NCBI GenBank assembly: GCA_017893485.1
Contig: CM030358.1
Location: 151,417,368 to 151,481,367, forward strand
DNA from: Hemerocallis citrina
Lineage: Eukaryota > Streptophyta > Magnoliopsida > Asparagales > Asphodelaceae
DNA length: 64,000 nt
Direction of reading: 5' to 3'
Shown here: positions 55,202-64,000 of the stretch, piece by piece
Position numbering within the stretch: the first letter of the stretch is position 1
Layout: each line of letters begins with the position of its first letter
Position numbers and translations under genes: made by a program
Notes under the pieces: model-generated
Databases searched by the model: none
What the model saw: only the letters and a program-made list of their open reading frames with translations
What the model was told of the DNA's origin: nothing

Positions 55202-55349
55202 CTTAACCATCTCCATTTCTTACTCCGCAGGCGTAGTTTTTTCTTAAAACATCAAGCATAATTAATGAATTTGATATACTCTTTAAGCATAGTTTCCTCA
55301 CATGATTAATCATAATTAATGAGTTCAATAACAGCATTTCAATTCATTT

Positions 55350-55870
55350 TCTAAAATACAGATTCAAGTGGATCTTCTGGCACTTCATCATTACAGTTTT
55401 CTGAACAATCATCAAACCCTAGCAAAGGGAGTTTATTCAGCTGATTGAAGCAAGCAAAGAGATAACAATAAAGACTCAATCGCCTCCAGGTGCAACTAAT
55501 AAATTGCGGATATCCTCTAAAATCAATTTAGATCCTCAATCAGAATTCTTGGCGTCTTCATTTTCTTCTGGATTTAAACAACAACGAAGTCAGAGGAGCA
55601 ACGTAAGGAAAATGATAAGTGCATTTGAAAGCAATAAATTTCAGGTTTTAATCCAAGGTTTTTACCTTGTAATTAATTGTCAGTTCAATATAAAAAAGGC
55701 TGATACACTCAAAAAATGCAGGATGCAGAAACTCAGATTAACCCTAGAATGAAATCATCACTCATCAGTAGGCGCGGTTGCTTGAAATGTGTCTTCAGAA
55801 GAAAATGATATACTTAAACCGAAAGTTCATCCAATCATATCAAAGTCATTTTCTTCTGGAATGCTATCTG
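55350..55870 (+). pseudogene. Host-gene fragment ending at the copia G LTR
   Basis: Exon-like blocks: DSSGSSGTSSLQFSEQSSNP (about 55362-55435), then LRISSKINLDPQSEFLASSF and NVRKMISAFESNKF (55505-55644, followed by a GTTTTA donor), then DAETQINPRMKSS after CAAAAAATGCAG at 55722, then SSEENDILKPKVHPIISKSF (55790-55850). The serine-rich text and K-M-I-S-A-F-E-S motif look like a plant nuclear/cytosolic protein I cannot name. The gene stops where the copia G LTR begins, so it was probably interrupted there; no continuation was found after 63112. Confidence 0.45.
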
Positions 55871-56318
55871 ATTCTCCTTATATCGGCTGGCTCTTATTAG
55901 GCTATATCTGGGTATTTTTTGAGCTCATCTTCTACTTCAAGTTAGATCGAATGACTCATATCGTGTGGATTCTTCTTCATGATATATCGGACGGTTATTG
56001 TATCAAGAATAAACCTAGGGTTTCTCTATATCTATATATATTGTAATAGCCTCTATTGAGAGAGGAAGTACTTCATTGAGATTTTTCCATTGTAAGTGAG
56101 ACTCAAGAGATGCTTCTTAGTAAGTGAGTTTGTAACTCCTGTAATCTTCTCTTGTTGATTAATATCTTCCTATATTTTTTTCCGGATTAGGGTTCGCCCA
56201 AACCGTAACAAATCTTTGTATGATTGGTGTGATTTATTTGCTTGGTTATTCATCAGATCTATTTGTGCTCATTGCTGCCTTGCTCAACAACTCCGCTGTG
56301 CCACAATTTTCTAATAAC

Positions 56319-56330
56319 TGGTATCAGAGC
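56319..56330 (+). other. Primer-binding site of element G
   Basis: TGGTATCAGAGC two bases inside the 5' LTR end (CTAATA, expected CTAACA). Confidence 0.9.
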
Positions 56331-56332
56331 GA

Positions 56333-56849
56333 TACCTTCCTTCATTGAGAAACCGAATCTAGTATCCTTAGGAACTCTAGAAGCACGCGGCCGCAGGTAC
56401 ACAACTTGAGGTGGAGTTCAGTCTGTTTGGAAAGGTCTTCATAAGGTGATATTCAAAAATATGGGTGTTGGACTATACCAGCACAATCTCTACAAGCTTT
56501 GTGGAAATCAGAAATTTTGCACAAGTGTTTCTATGCTCATTATTCCTAAAGCGTCATATAATCTACCGCCACTAGAATCCTCGAAGAGAGATCACGACGT
56601 TCGAATATTATCAAGAGGTGGAGAGTGCCTCGGAGTAGATGGAGTTCGTGTGGAGGATGTCACATCCATGTTAACGCCTACTGGAGTATGCCCTTGAGGG
56701 GCATTCTGATTGGTGAAATAAGATGGAAGATTAATTCAACTAGTTGAGGAAACTACTGAACTGAGTTCGTTTACAGGTGGAAAATGAAAGAGTATAGAGG
56801 TGATTAATCACACAGTATTGAGCAAGTTTATGCAATCCAATGTGGAGAT
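56333..56849 (+). other. Noncoding internal region and polypurine tract of G
   Basis: Homologous in order to 9745-10184 of copia B. The end GTGGAGAT (56842-56849) is a canonical copia polypurine tract before the LTR start TGTTGGG. The longest frame (56446-56697) resembles no known protein. Confidence 0.6.
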
Positions 56850-57221
56850 TGTTGGGTGTATGTCTTGCATACTTGTGTTTGATGAGAAGAGAAGACGATG
56901 AATTGAAGGAGATCGAAGCATCAATGGAAGACGATGGAACAGCAACACAACAGCAATTTAATTGATAGTCGGCAGTCGACCGTCCAAATCCATTATTTGG
57001 TGTTTATCAATTACGGTCGACTGCGCATTGGGCAGTCAACAGCCAACGACTGGTTGGCTGTTAATGGACTATATTTGGGCGATCGTTTAAGCCCATCTTC
57101 TACTCCAAGTTAGATCGTACGACTCATATCATGTGGCTTCTTATTCATGATATATTCGACGGTTATTGTATTAAAACTAAACCTAGTGCTTCTCTAAATC
57201 TCTATATATTGTAATATCTAT
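56850..57221 (+). repeat. 3' LTR of element G, first part
   Basis: Starts TGTTGGGTGTATGTC. U3 contains GGCAGTCGACCGTCC (56969), CGGTCGACTG (57013) and GGCAGTCAACAG (57031). It ends at the copia F insertion after the TATATATTG box; the remainder (61743-62000) ends ATTCTCTACA. Confidence 0.8.
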
Positions 57222-57579
57222 TGTAAAAATAATAGAGACGATGCTAGAAAGTATAAGAGACAAGAGAATAGAGTATAATTTTTATTCCCATAATTTCTTC
57301 AAGTCTATACAAGCCTATTTATAGGCTTACAAAAAGAAGTTGAAAGGACAAATATGGAGTAAATGGTGAGTGGAGATCATGGGGTTAGTGGAGAAAATGG
57401 GATAATGGAGAGACATTCACATTAATTGATTTTTAACACTCCCCTTGAATGTCTCATAATGGTGAATAAGAATATGCCTCGATACTGTCTCATTAAAAAC
57501 CTTACCAAGAAAACCCAATGGGACAAAACTTGGTGAAGGGAAAAAGAGTGCAGTGCATATCTTTTTTCCCCCTGAAAAG

Positions 57580-59103
57580 ATCATCCTTTTAGATCTTTCA
57601 AACGACGCATCCCAATTATGTTTACCATCTTTTCAAATGTTGTCGTGGGTAGAGCCTTAGTGAACAAATCTGCTGGATTCTCACTTGATTTTATCTGTTG
57701 AACACTTATTTCACCCTTTTGTTGAAGATCATGAATGAAGAACAACTTTGGTGAGATATGCTTCGTTTTATCACCTTTGATGTAGCCATCCTTTAGCTGA
57801 GCTATGCATGCTGTATTATCTTCAAATAAGGTTGTGGGGATATCTTTATCGACTGAAAAGCCACACGTTCCCCGGATATATTGAGATATCGACCTCAACC
57901 AAACACATTCACGACTTGCCTCGTGGATTGTCAATATTTCTGCATGATTAGTTGAAGTTGCTACTAGTGTTTGCTTTGTAGAACGCTATGAAATTGTTGT
58001 TCCTCCGCAGGTAAACACATATCCTGATTGAGATCGGGCTTTATGTAGATCAGATAAATATCCTGCATCTGCATACCCAATTAAATCTGATTTAGACAGG
58101 TTAGAATAATACAAGCTCATATCCATGGTCCCTCGAAGATATCTAAATATATGTTTCACACCATTCCAATGTCTTCGAGTTGATGAGGAACTATATCTTG
58201 CCAATAAATTTACTGCAAAAGATATATCAGGACGTGTATTATTAGCAAGATACATCAATGCTCCAATGGTACTAAGATATGGTACTTCAGGACCAAGTAG
58301 TTCTTCATGTTCCTTACGAGATCTAAACACATCTTTATTAACATCTAATGACCTCACTACCATGGGAGTACTTAAGGGATGAGCTTTATCCATATAAAAC
58401 CTTTTAAGTACTTTTTCCAGATAAGTGGATTGATGCAAGAAAATCTCATCTTTCAAATGTTCAATTTGAAGACCTAAACAATATCTTGTTTTTCCAAGGT
58501 CTTTCATTTCAAATTCTCTCTTTAAACATTGCACGGCCTGTAATAACTCTTCAGGAATTCCGATGATATTTAAATCATCAACATAAACAGCAATTATAAC
58601 AAATTTTTATCCTAAACTTTTTATAAACACACATGGGCATATAGGATCATTATTATAACCCTCTTTTATTAAAAATTCACTCAGACGGTTATACCACATC
58701 TGTCCTGATTGTTTCAATCCATATAACGCTTTGTTTAACTTAACTGAGTAAATTTTTCGGGAATTATCATTATGTGCTTCTGGCACTTTAAATCCTTCAG
58801 GGATTTTCATATATATATGATGGTCTAACGAACCATACAAATAGGCCGTGACCACATCCATCAGGCGCATTTCAAGTCTTTCATGCACTACCAGACATAT
58901 CAAATATCGAAATGTTATTGCATCCACCACAAGAGAATATGTCTCTTTATAATCAACACCAGACATCTGGGTAAAATCTTGTGCGACAAGCCGTGCTTTA
59001 TATCTAGTAATCTCATTTCGTTCATTTTTTTTTCGTATAAATACCCATTTATAGCCTGCTGGTTTGATCTCTTTTGGTGTTTGGACTACAGGTCCAAAAA
59101 CTG
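57580..59103 (-). pseudogene. Copia F reverse transcriptase and RNase H
   Basis: Minus-strand pieces: YKWVFIRKKNERNEITRYKA (about 59050), QMSGVDYKETYSLVVDAITF and DVVTAYLYGSLDHHIYMKIP, LNKALYGLKQSGQMWYNRLS (58966-58607), then AVYVDDLNII carrying the YVDD catalytic motif, LKREFEMKDLGKTRYCLGLQ, YLSTIGALMYLANNTRPDIS and YADAGYLSDLHKARSQSGYV (58534-57986), and the RNase H end FEDNTACIAQLKDGY, NPADLFTKALP (57934-57581). Stops near 59103, 58605 and 57985 are single breaks, so decay is mild. Confidence 0.9.
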
Positions 59104-59104
59104 C

Positions 59105-60150
59105 TCATTTTTCAAACGAGTCTAATTCAAACTTAATTGCCTCTTTCCATTTTGGCCAATTATTTCTATTTCTACACTCTTCCACAGAGGTAGGTTTATG
59201 ATCCTCATTTTTATTTATGATATCACGCGCTATATTATATACAAAAATATTGTCAACAATTATATTATTCTGGTCCCATCTTCTTCCCGTAATGACATAG
59301 TTAATCGAGATCTCTTCATTTTCATTAATTTCAGGTACCTGGTTCTCTTCATTATTAACTATGTCAATGGTCTCTTCTGGAGAGACATCCTCGATTTGAC
59401 AATCATGGTTATTTGCTCCTTTTCTTTTTCGAGGATGTTTATCTTTGGAACCAAGTGATCTACCACGCTTCAAGCGTGCCTTAGACTCACTAGCAATTAT
59501 AGGTTGTCCTTCAGGGACATCAATTTTGACAGGAGCATTTACAGCTAGAATATGAGATTTTGTTACTCTTTTGTGGTCAGTAAATGCGTCTGGCAGTTGA
59601 TTTGCAATAGCTTGCAAATGAATTATCCTTTGAACTTCTAATTCATTTTTTTTTGTTCGAGGATCTAAACTTTTCATTGATAATTCATTCCATGAAATCT
59701 CTTTTTCTAACTGTTTATTATCTCCCCCTAATGTTGGGAATAGTGATTCATCAAAGTGACAATCTGCAAATCTTGCAGTAAATAAATTTCCAGTCGTCGG
59801 TTCAATATACTTGATTATAGATGGAGATTCATACCCAACATATATTTCTGTCCTCCTTTGAGGTCTCATTTTTGTGCGTTGTGGTGGATTAATTGGGACA
59901 TACCGCACATCCGAAAATTCGTAAATGGGAAATATTTGGTTCCTGACCCTGAACCAATTGTACGGGAGAATTATCATTATAAATGGTTGGCCGGATGGGT
60001 ATAAGTTGTGCTGCATGTAAAACAGCATGTCCCCAGGCCCAAACGAGGAGATTTGATTTCATAAGCATTGGTCTAGCAATCCATTGGATCCGTTTTATAA
60101 ATAATTCTGCCAAACCATTTTGAGTGTGAACATAGGTTACTGGATGTTCC
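59105..60150 (-). pseudogene. Copia F integrase C-part and linker
   Basis: From 60150 the integrase resumes with VTYVHTQNGLAELFIKRIQW, including the catalytic E, and ends FGCAVC near 59895-59925. After a frameshift, RTEIYVGYESPSIIKYIEPT and an acidic linker follow (INNVINE-type residues, DVSPEETIDIVNNEENQVPE) to WPKWKEAIKFELDSFEK at 59105. The long open frame of 307 codons is the best-preserved part. Confidence 0.85.
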
Positions 60151-60408
60151 AGTGGCGGAGCCACACCCAAGCCAGGGTGAGCAGCCGCTCCCCCTGAGTT
60201 TGGGTCGGCCCTTTCTATAGGTGCAGTTTTTTTTTTTTAAATGGAAGTCCATGCAGCGCTCCCTCTGAGCGTGGCTCACAAGTAAAGGCTCATACAATCG
60301 CTCCTCATGCCGCCCGACCCGCTCCCTCTTCTTCTGCTACTCGCTTCTTCTTCGTTTAGTTCTTGTGATTTCGCTCTCGCTGGATGGAAATCCTGGCTCC
60401 GCCACTGG
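60151..60408. mobile_element. hAT MITE in copia F integrase, 258 bp
   Basis: Ends AGTGGCGGAGCCA and TGGCTCCGCCACTGG are inverted, flanked by a perfect GATGTTCC duplication (60143-60150 and 60409-60416). Removing it and one duplication restores the integrase reading KVEHP-VTYVHTQNGLAE, so the insertion site is proven by the host frame. Confidence 0.95.
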
Positions 60409-60416
60409 GATGTTCC

Positions 60417-61230
60417 ACTTTTATCCCAATTGACATACAATAATTCATAAAAGATTGGGATGTAAATTCACCAGTATTATCAAGACGAATTGTCTTTATC
60501 GGATAATCAGAAAAATGTGCCCGCAACCGAATTATCTGTGCAAGTAATCTTGCAAAAGCCAAATTACGATATGATAATAAACACACATGTGACCATCGAG
60601 TTGATGCGTCAATTAGAACCATAAAATACCGAAACGGTCCACACGGGGGATGAATCAGACCACATATATCACCATGAATTCGTTCTAAAAGTGATAGTGA
60701 TTCGTTCTTTATTTTGGCTGGTGAGGGCTGTGTAATTAACTTTCCTTTGGAACAAGCAACACCAGAAAATTCATGGGGATTGAAAAATCTTCTGGTTTTT
60801 CAATGAATGACCACATGATTTCTCGATAATTTTCCGCATCATCGTTGAACTGGGATGACCTAACCGATCATGCCAAACCTTAAATATATCTGTAAACTTC
60901 TGGTTTACAGTATCAGTAAACTTCATATTTACTGTATTATATGATTCAACCATTCTTATAGTTGTATAATACAATCCCGATGAGAAAGCTGGTAATTTTT
61001 TTAACACATACTTTTTGCCCATCATAGTCAAGGTAATACGAAGATATTCAATACATCTTTCATTCATAGTCTCAATATGATATCCATTTAGACGAATATC
61101 TTTAAAACTTAATAAGTTTCTTTGAGATTTAGGCGAAAATAATGCATTTTCAATTATGAATTTTGTGCCTTCTGGCATTATAAAATTTGCTCTTCCGGAG
61201 CCTTCAATTATCTTTGCACAGCCTGATATG
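60417..61230 (-). pseudogene. Copia F pre-integrase and integrase N-part
   Basis: On the minus strand, MPEGTKFIIENALFSPKSQR (61178) and IFKVWHDRLGHPSSTMMRKI with the finger H..H..C.. belong to the pre-integrase/finger. A shift near 60771 leads to SLSLLERIHGDICGLI, VLIDASTRWSHVCLL and IKTIRLDNTGEFTSQSF, the first two catalytic aspartate segments (60622-60417). Upstream of 61230 fragments ILKDKKYFSNLRN to about 61300 are the protease-gag end. Confidence 0.85.
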
Positions 61231-62056
61231 TATTGACATGTGCTTGATCATTTCTCAGATTAGAAAAATATTTCTTATCTTTAAGAATGGTGTGTGTAGT
61301 AGCACTGACTGCAAGACATATATCCCCAACTTGGATCTTGGATTGATACATATTCATAATCTAGATAAAGAACAAAAAAATAGAGAAGATGCTATTATTC
61401 CTTTGGCTTTGGATAGCTTTTAATGCACAGATCCTGCCATAACATGTCAGTTTCATAGATGATTAATTTCAAATATCTTAACCGTTAAATGAATTAGTAG
61501 TCTGCATAAATAAATAGTTGACACACATAATCAAAGATGCAACTTGAACACAACTGATCATATCAGAGGACTAGTATAAGGAAGTGGCATATATATGAAA
61601 GCAGAGCATCTGATGTTATTTTAATTTTTTTTAAAGCACCCTTTTGTGTTATAATTAAGCACTAATTAACGGTATTGCATTTGCTCTTTTTCATGACATA
61701 CTACATGAGGAATGTTCGTATAGGAATTGGTTATTAATCTATATTAGAACGGAAGTACTTCATTGAGATTTCTCCATTGTAAGTGAGACTCGAGAGATGG
61801 TTCTTGGTGAGTGAGTTTGTCACTCTTGTAATCTTCTCTAGTTGAAAAATATCCCTATATTTCTTTCCAGATTAGGGTTCGTCCAAAGCGGGACAAATCT
61901 TTATATGATTGGTATGATCTACTTGCTTGGTTGTTCATCAGATCTGTTTGTGCTTCTTGCTACCTTGCTCGACAACTCCGTTGCGCCACAATTCTCTACA
62001 CATAGGACTGCCTTTTTATGCATTTTCATCACTATTACATTAGCTAACTATGAATC

Positions 62057-63112
62057 TGTTAGGATTATGTCTTGTATAATCGTGGTTTATATTAGACGAA
62101 AGTACGATAAAACACGGAGGTCGAAGTGTCAAAGATAGTAGAAGAGAAAACAACAACAACAATCAGAGAAGGGCGGTCAACTCGTCGGTCGACCGCACAC
62201 CCGATCGCAGTTGTACATAGTTTGGCCTAGAGGAAGTCGGTCGATCAAACTTGTTAGATGGTTGACCGTGCGCGGCGTTGTGTTCTTTTTGGGCCTCTAT
62301 TTATTAGGTCGTTTCAGCCCAATCTTCAACTCCAAGTCAGATCGTACAACTCCTATTCAGTTACTTCTTCTACATGTTATATCAGACGACTGAGAATCAA
62401 GATATATAACTTTCTTATACATGTTCTATTATATAACTTTCATATAAAATAAAACTATTTATAAAAAATAATAATATACGATAAAAAAAAATAACAATAA
62501 TAAGAATATTACAAAATTTTGAGTAATTCACATCTAATATGTCTATTTTCATTTAATTTTATATACAATGTATAATTTCTCTATCTATAAACTTTAACAC
62601 TCATATCAACTTACTTACATGAATATTCTCTTTTTTAAAAAACTCATACATAAATGTACATGATGTATACATAAACATACATATGCACATATAAAAATTT
62701 GATTCAGGTCCATCGAGCCTAAACACTTGGGCTCGAGCCCGAGCCGAATTTTTCTCGGGCCTAAAAAATTAAGCCCAAACCCGGCCCAAAATGAGAATTA
62801 TTAGCCCAAGCCCGCTAATTATCGGGTCGGTCCTAGGAGGGCTCGGGTCGGGTTCGGGCCAATTGCCACTTTTAATATTGAGTGAATCATTAACTCTTTG
62901 TAATCTCTTTTAGTTGAATATTATATCTCCATATATTTTTCGTCTGGATTAAGCAAAAGCTAACCGGGATGAATCATCGTTGTGTTTGTGTTGAATTGGT
63001 GGATCTATTTGCTTGTTTGCTCAATTGATTCATCTCATGTACTTCGACTTCCTTATTTCTCTGTTTAGTTCCGCGGCACCACCAGTGTGTTTGTAGACAC
63101 CCCATCACAACA
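62057..63112 (+). mobile_element. Copia solo LTR H, with an embedded MITE
   Basis: Start TGTTAGGATTATGTCTTG and end CATCACAACA are flanked by a perfect GAATC duplication (62052-62056 and 63113-63117). U3 has GGTCGACCGC (62191) and CGGTCGATC (62240); the R/U5 part (62880-63080) resembles the other copia LTRs (TCTTTTAGTTGAATATTATA). A hAT-like MITE separates U3 from R. Confidence 0.8.
62400..62880. mobile_element. Probable hAT MITE in LTR H, limits approximate
   Basis: Sequence absent from related LTRs: AT-rich, then CGGGCTCGAGCCCGAGCC-like and GGGTCGGGTTCGGGCC tracts ending AATTGCCACTTTTAA, which resemble subterminal repeats of the hAT MITEs at 7103 and 46632. Ends and duplication could not be fixed. 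Confidence 0.45.
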
Positions 63113-63148
63113 GAATCGTCGATGGGTAGGGAAAGAAATCAGTCGAAG

Positions 63149-63655
63149 TGTTGTGCGGAATACAAATCAAACCAACAATCAAACCAACGCGGAAACAAAG
63201 AGAGAACCAGCGAGAAAACACAGAAAAGCAAGCAACACAAGAACACAAGATTTACGTGGTTCGGCAAAACGATGCCTACATCCACGGGGCGGTTGGGGTT
63301 TCTTTACTATGTTCTTCAATGGGCAAACAAAGCCTTTACAAGAGATGACGGCTACAAAATCCGAATTAGGTGTTACTATTTACAAAACCCTAACGGGTGT
63401 ATTTATAGGGAAACTATTGGGCCTTTCGAATTGGGCCGAATCTGGATCCAAAACCCGCCGACAGTCGACTGGTCTTCATACCAGTCGACTGATTCCTTCG
63501 GGACGGTCGACTGATCAGTCGACTGCTGCTACTGTATCTTCAGTCTTTGAAACTTCTCTCTGGACAGTCGACTGCTCCTCCATCCAGTCGACTGAAGCTC
63601 TGAAACTTTCGAACACTGCAGATACCAAATACCAGAATCGAGCCATTATCCAACA
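63149..63655 (-). repeat. 3' LTR of copia element J
   Basis: On the minus strand it starts TGTTGGATAATGG and ends CCGCACAACA. U3 carries five palindromes CAGTCGACTG or one-base variants (63463, 63479, 63500, 63511, 63567, 63588). The junction with the polypurine tract is duplicated, so the LTR start could also be at 63695. Confidence 0.75.
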
Positions 63656-63730
63656 ATCTCCACCTTGGCGAGATCTTCCAAGTCAAGTATCCAACAATCT
63701 CCACCTTGGTGAAATCTTCCAAGTAGCCCA
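63651..63730 (-). repeat. Duplicated polypurine tract/LTR junction of element J
   Basis: CCAACAATCTCCACCTTGG occurs at 63650 and 63691 with ~41-bp spacing, each followed by CGAGATCTTCCAAGT-like sequence. On the minus strand both give CCAAGGTGGAGAT before TGTTGGAT. Confidence 0.75.
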
Positions 63731-63869
63731 AGCAATCTCCACAAATACTTCAAAACAACTGCTCATCACCAAATGTAACATACGAACCCAAACTCCACCT
63801 TAGTATGATATCACATACTAACCAAACCAATAGCAAAGTACTATCCCAACTGCCCATGCCAAATTATCA

Positions 63870-64000
63870 AACATGCAAAATATTAGCCAGGTTCATGCAA
63901 TGCTTGAACTTGGCTGCCCCAACAACTTTGGTCAACATATCAGCAGGATTATCAGCTGTTCCAATCTTCACCAAATGAATATCACCATCCTTTATCAAAT
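63870..64000 (-). pseudogene. Copia J RNase H end, cut by window edge
   Basis: The minus strand reads IKDGDIHLVKIGTADNPADM, then LTKVVGAAKFKHCMNLA, the canonical C-terminus of copia RNase H. The visible part is open. The rest of the element extends past the window, so J may be better preserved than its neighbours. Confidence 0.85.

Larger units (their letters stand above)
57222..61737 (-). mobile_element. Ty1/copia element F (Ivana/Oryco-like), missing gag N-part
   Basis: A 217-bp LTR (57222-57438, TGTAAAAATAATAG to TTTTTAACA) and polypurine tract CAAGGGGAG (minus, 57439-57447) are followed on the minus strand by RNase H, RT, integrase and pre-integrase in order. Gag and the 5' LTR are missing; the right end (about 61410-61737) is unassigned AT-rich sequence. 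A short TCTAT on both sides (57217-57221, 61738-61742) could be a duplication or chance. Confidence 0.8.
55870..62000 (+). mobile_element. Copia-type element G, non-autonomous, split by copia F
   Basis: 5' LTR part (about 55870-56316), primer site and only ~520 bp of noncoding internal DNA precede the 3' LTR (56850-57221 and about 61743-62000). The internal region has no gag or pol, so G is a small non-autonomous derivative. The 5' LTR lacks its first ~200 bp, including the palindrome cluster. No target duplication could be matched. Confidence 0.75.

Noticed and set aside
57217..61742. TCTAT on both sides of copia F as proof of a complete element
   Set aside because: The right side has no LTR end and no CA terminus, so the 5-mer may be chance; F is reported as truncated.
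63088..63112. TGTTTGTAGACACC as left end of the copia J LTR
   Set aside because: GAATC flanks 62057 and 63112, so this segment is the end of solo LTR H; J starts at 63149.

Overview
The window is a TE-saturated stretch of a flowering-plant nuclear genome, probably a eudicot. Evidence for this is GT-AG introns, an AT-rich background, Ty1/copia and Ty3/gypsy elements primed by plant tRNA sites (TGGTATCAGAGC, TTGGCGCCGTCTGTGGG), Helitrons, hAT, MULE and Harbinger elements, and an RTE1/DUF778-family host gene. No bacterial operons, rRNA or tRNA genes were seen. All comparisons were made by eye between copies inside the window or against remembered family signatures; no database was searched.

Layout. 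1-1461: 5' end of a minus-strand Ty3/gypsy element (gag, primer site, 5' LTR). 1462-6456: mostly unassigned DNA with a hAT MITE, a broken host-gene exon, two head-to-tail Helitrons and a decayed LINE. 6457-12527: a MULE with ~300-bp inverted ends and a gene-like insert, split by a 4.6-kb hAT that itself holds a hAT MITE and a copia element (B, 7964-10931). 12640-13500: direct repeats. 14069-17040: copia C (+), lacking RT and the 3' LTR.

17631-36694: copia D (-), target duplication AAGAC, the largest nest. It was split by gypsy E (18693-26609, duplication ACTGT), a gag-only element with three tandem arrays and a hAT MITE in one LTR; by a copia solo LTR (28735-30157); by a cluster of short Tekay-like LTRs carrying a foldback MULE-MITE; and by a hAT-type insertion (34352-36592) carrying two intact 5' exons of NOT3 (CCR4-NOT subunit 3).

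36700-49143: a TE-poorer interval with a Harbinger MITE, a MULE-like MITE and a LINE (40667-44228), followed by the one host gene that looks functional, an RTE1/RTH ethylene-signalling regulator (exons 44679-44987 and 48730-49143). Its 3.7-kb intron holds a copia solo LTR and a hAT MITE. 50516-51500 is a four-exon pseudogene of a small plant protein with N-terminus MPGTIQVSVLE. 52472-55201 is a Tekay/Del-type solo LTR. 55350-55870 is a host-gene fragment abutting copia G, whose 3' LTR is split by copia F (57222-61737), itself split by a hAT MITE. A solo LTR (62057-63112) and the 3' end of another copia (J, -) close the window.

Relationships. Most coding capacity is dead: stops, frameshifts and nested insertions break every polyprotein. 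The strongest leads are the NOT3-carrying hAT unit, the palindromic GTCGAC clusters shared by the U3 regions of several copia LTRs, the array-filled gag-only gypsy E, and a noncoding 3' block shared by copia B and G.
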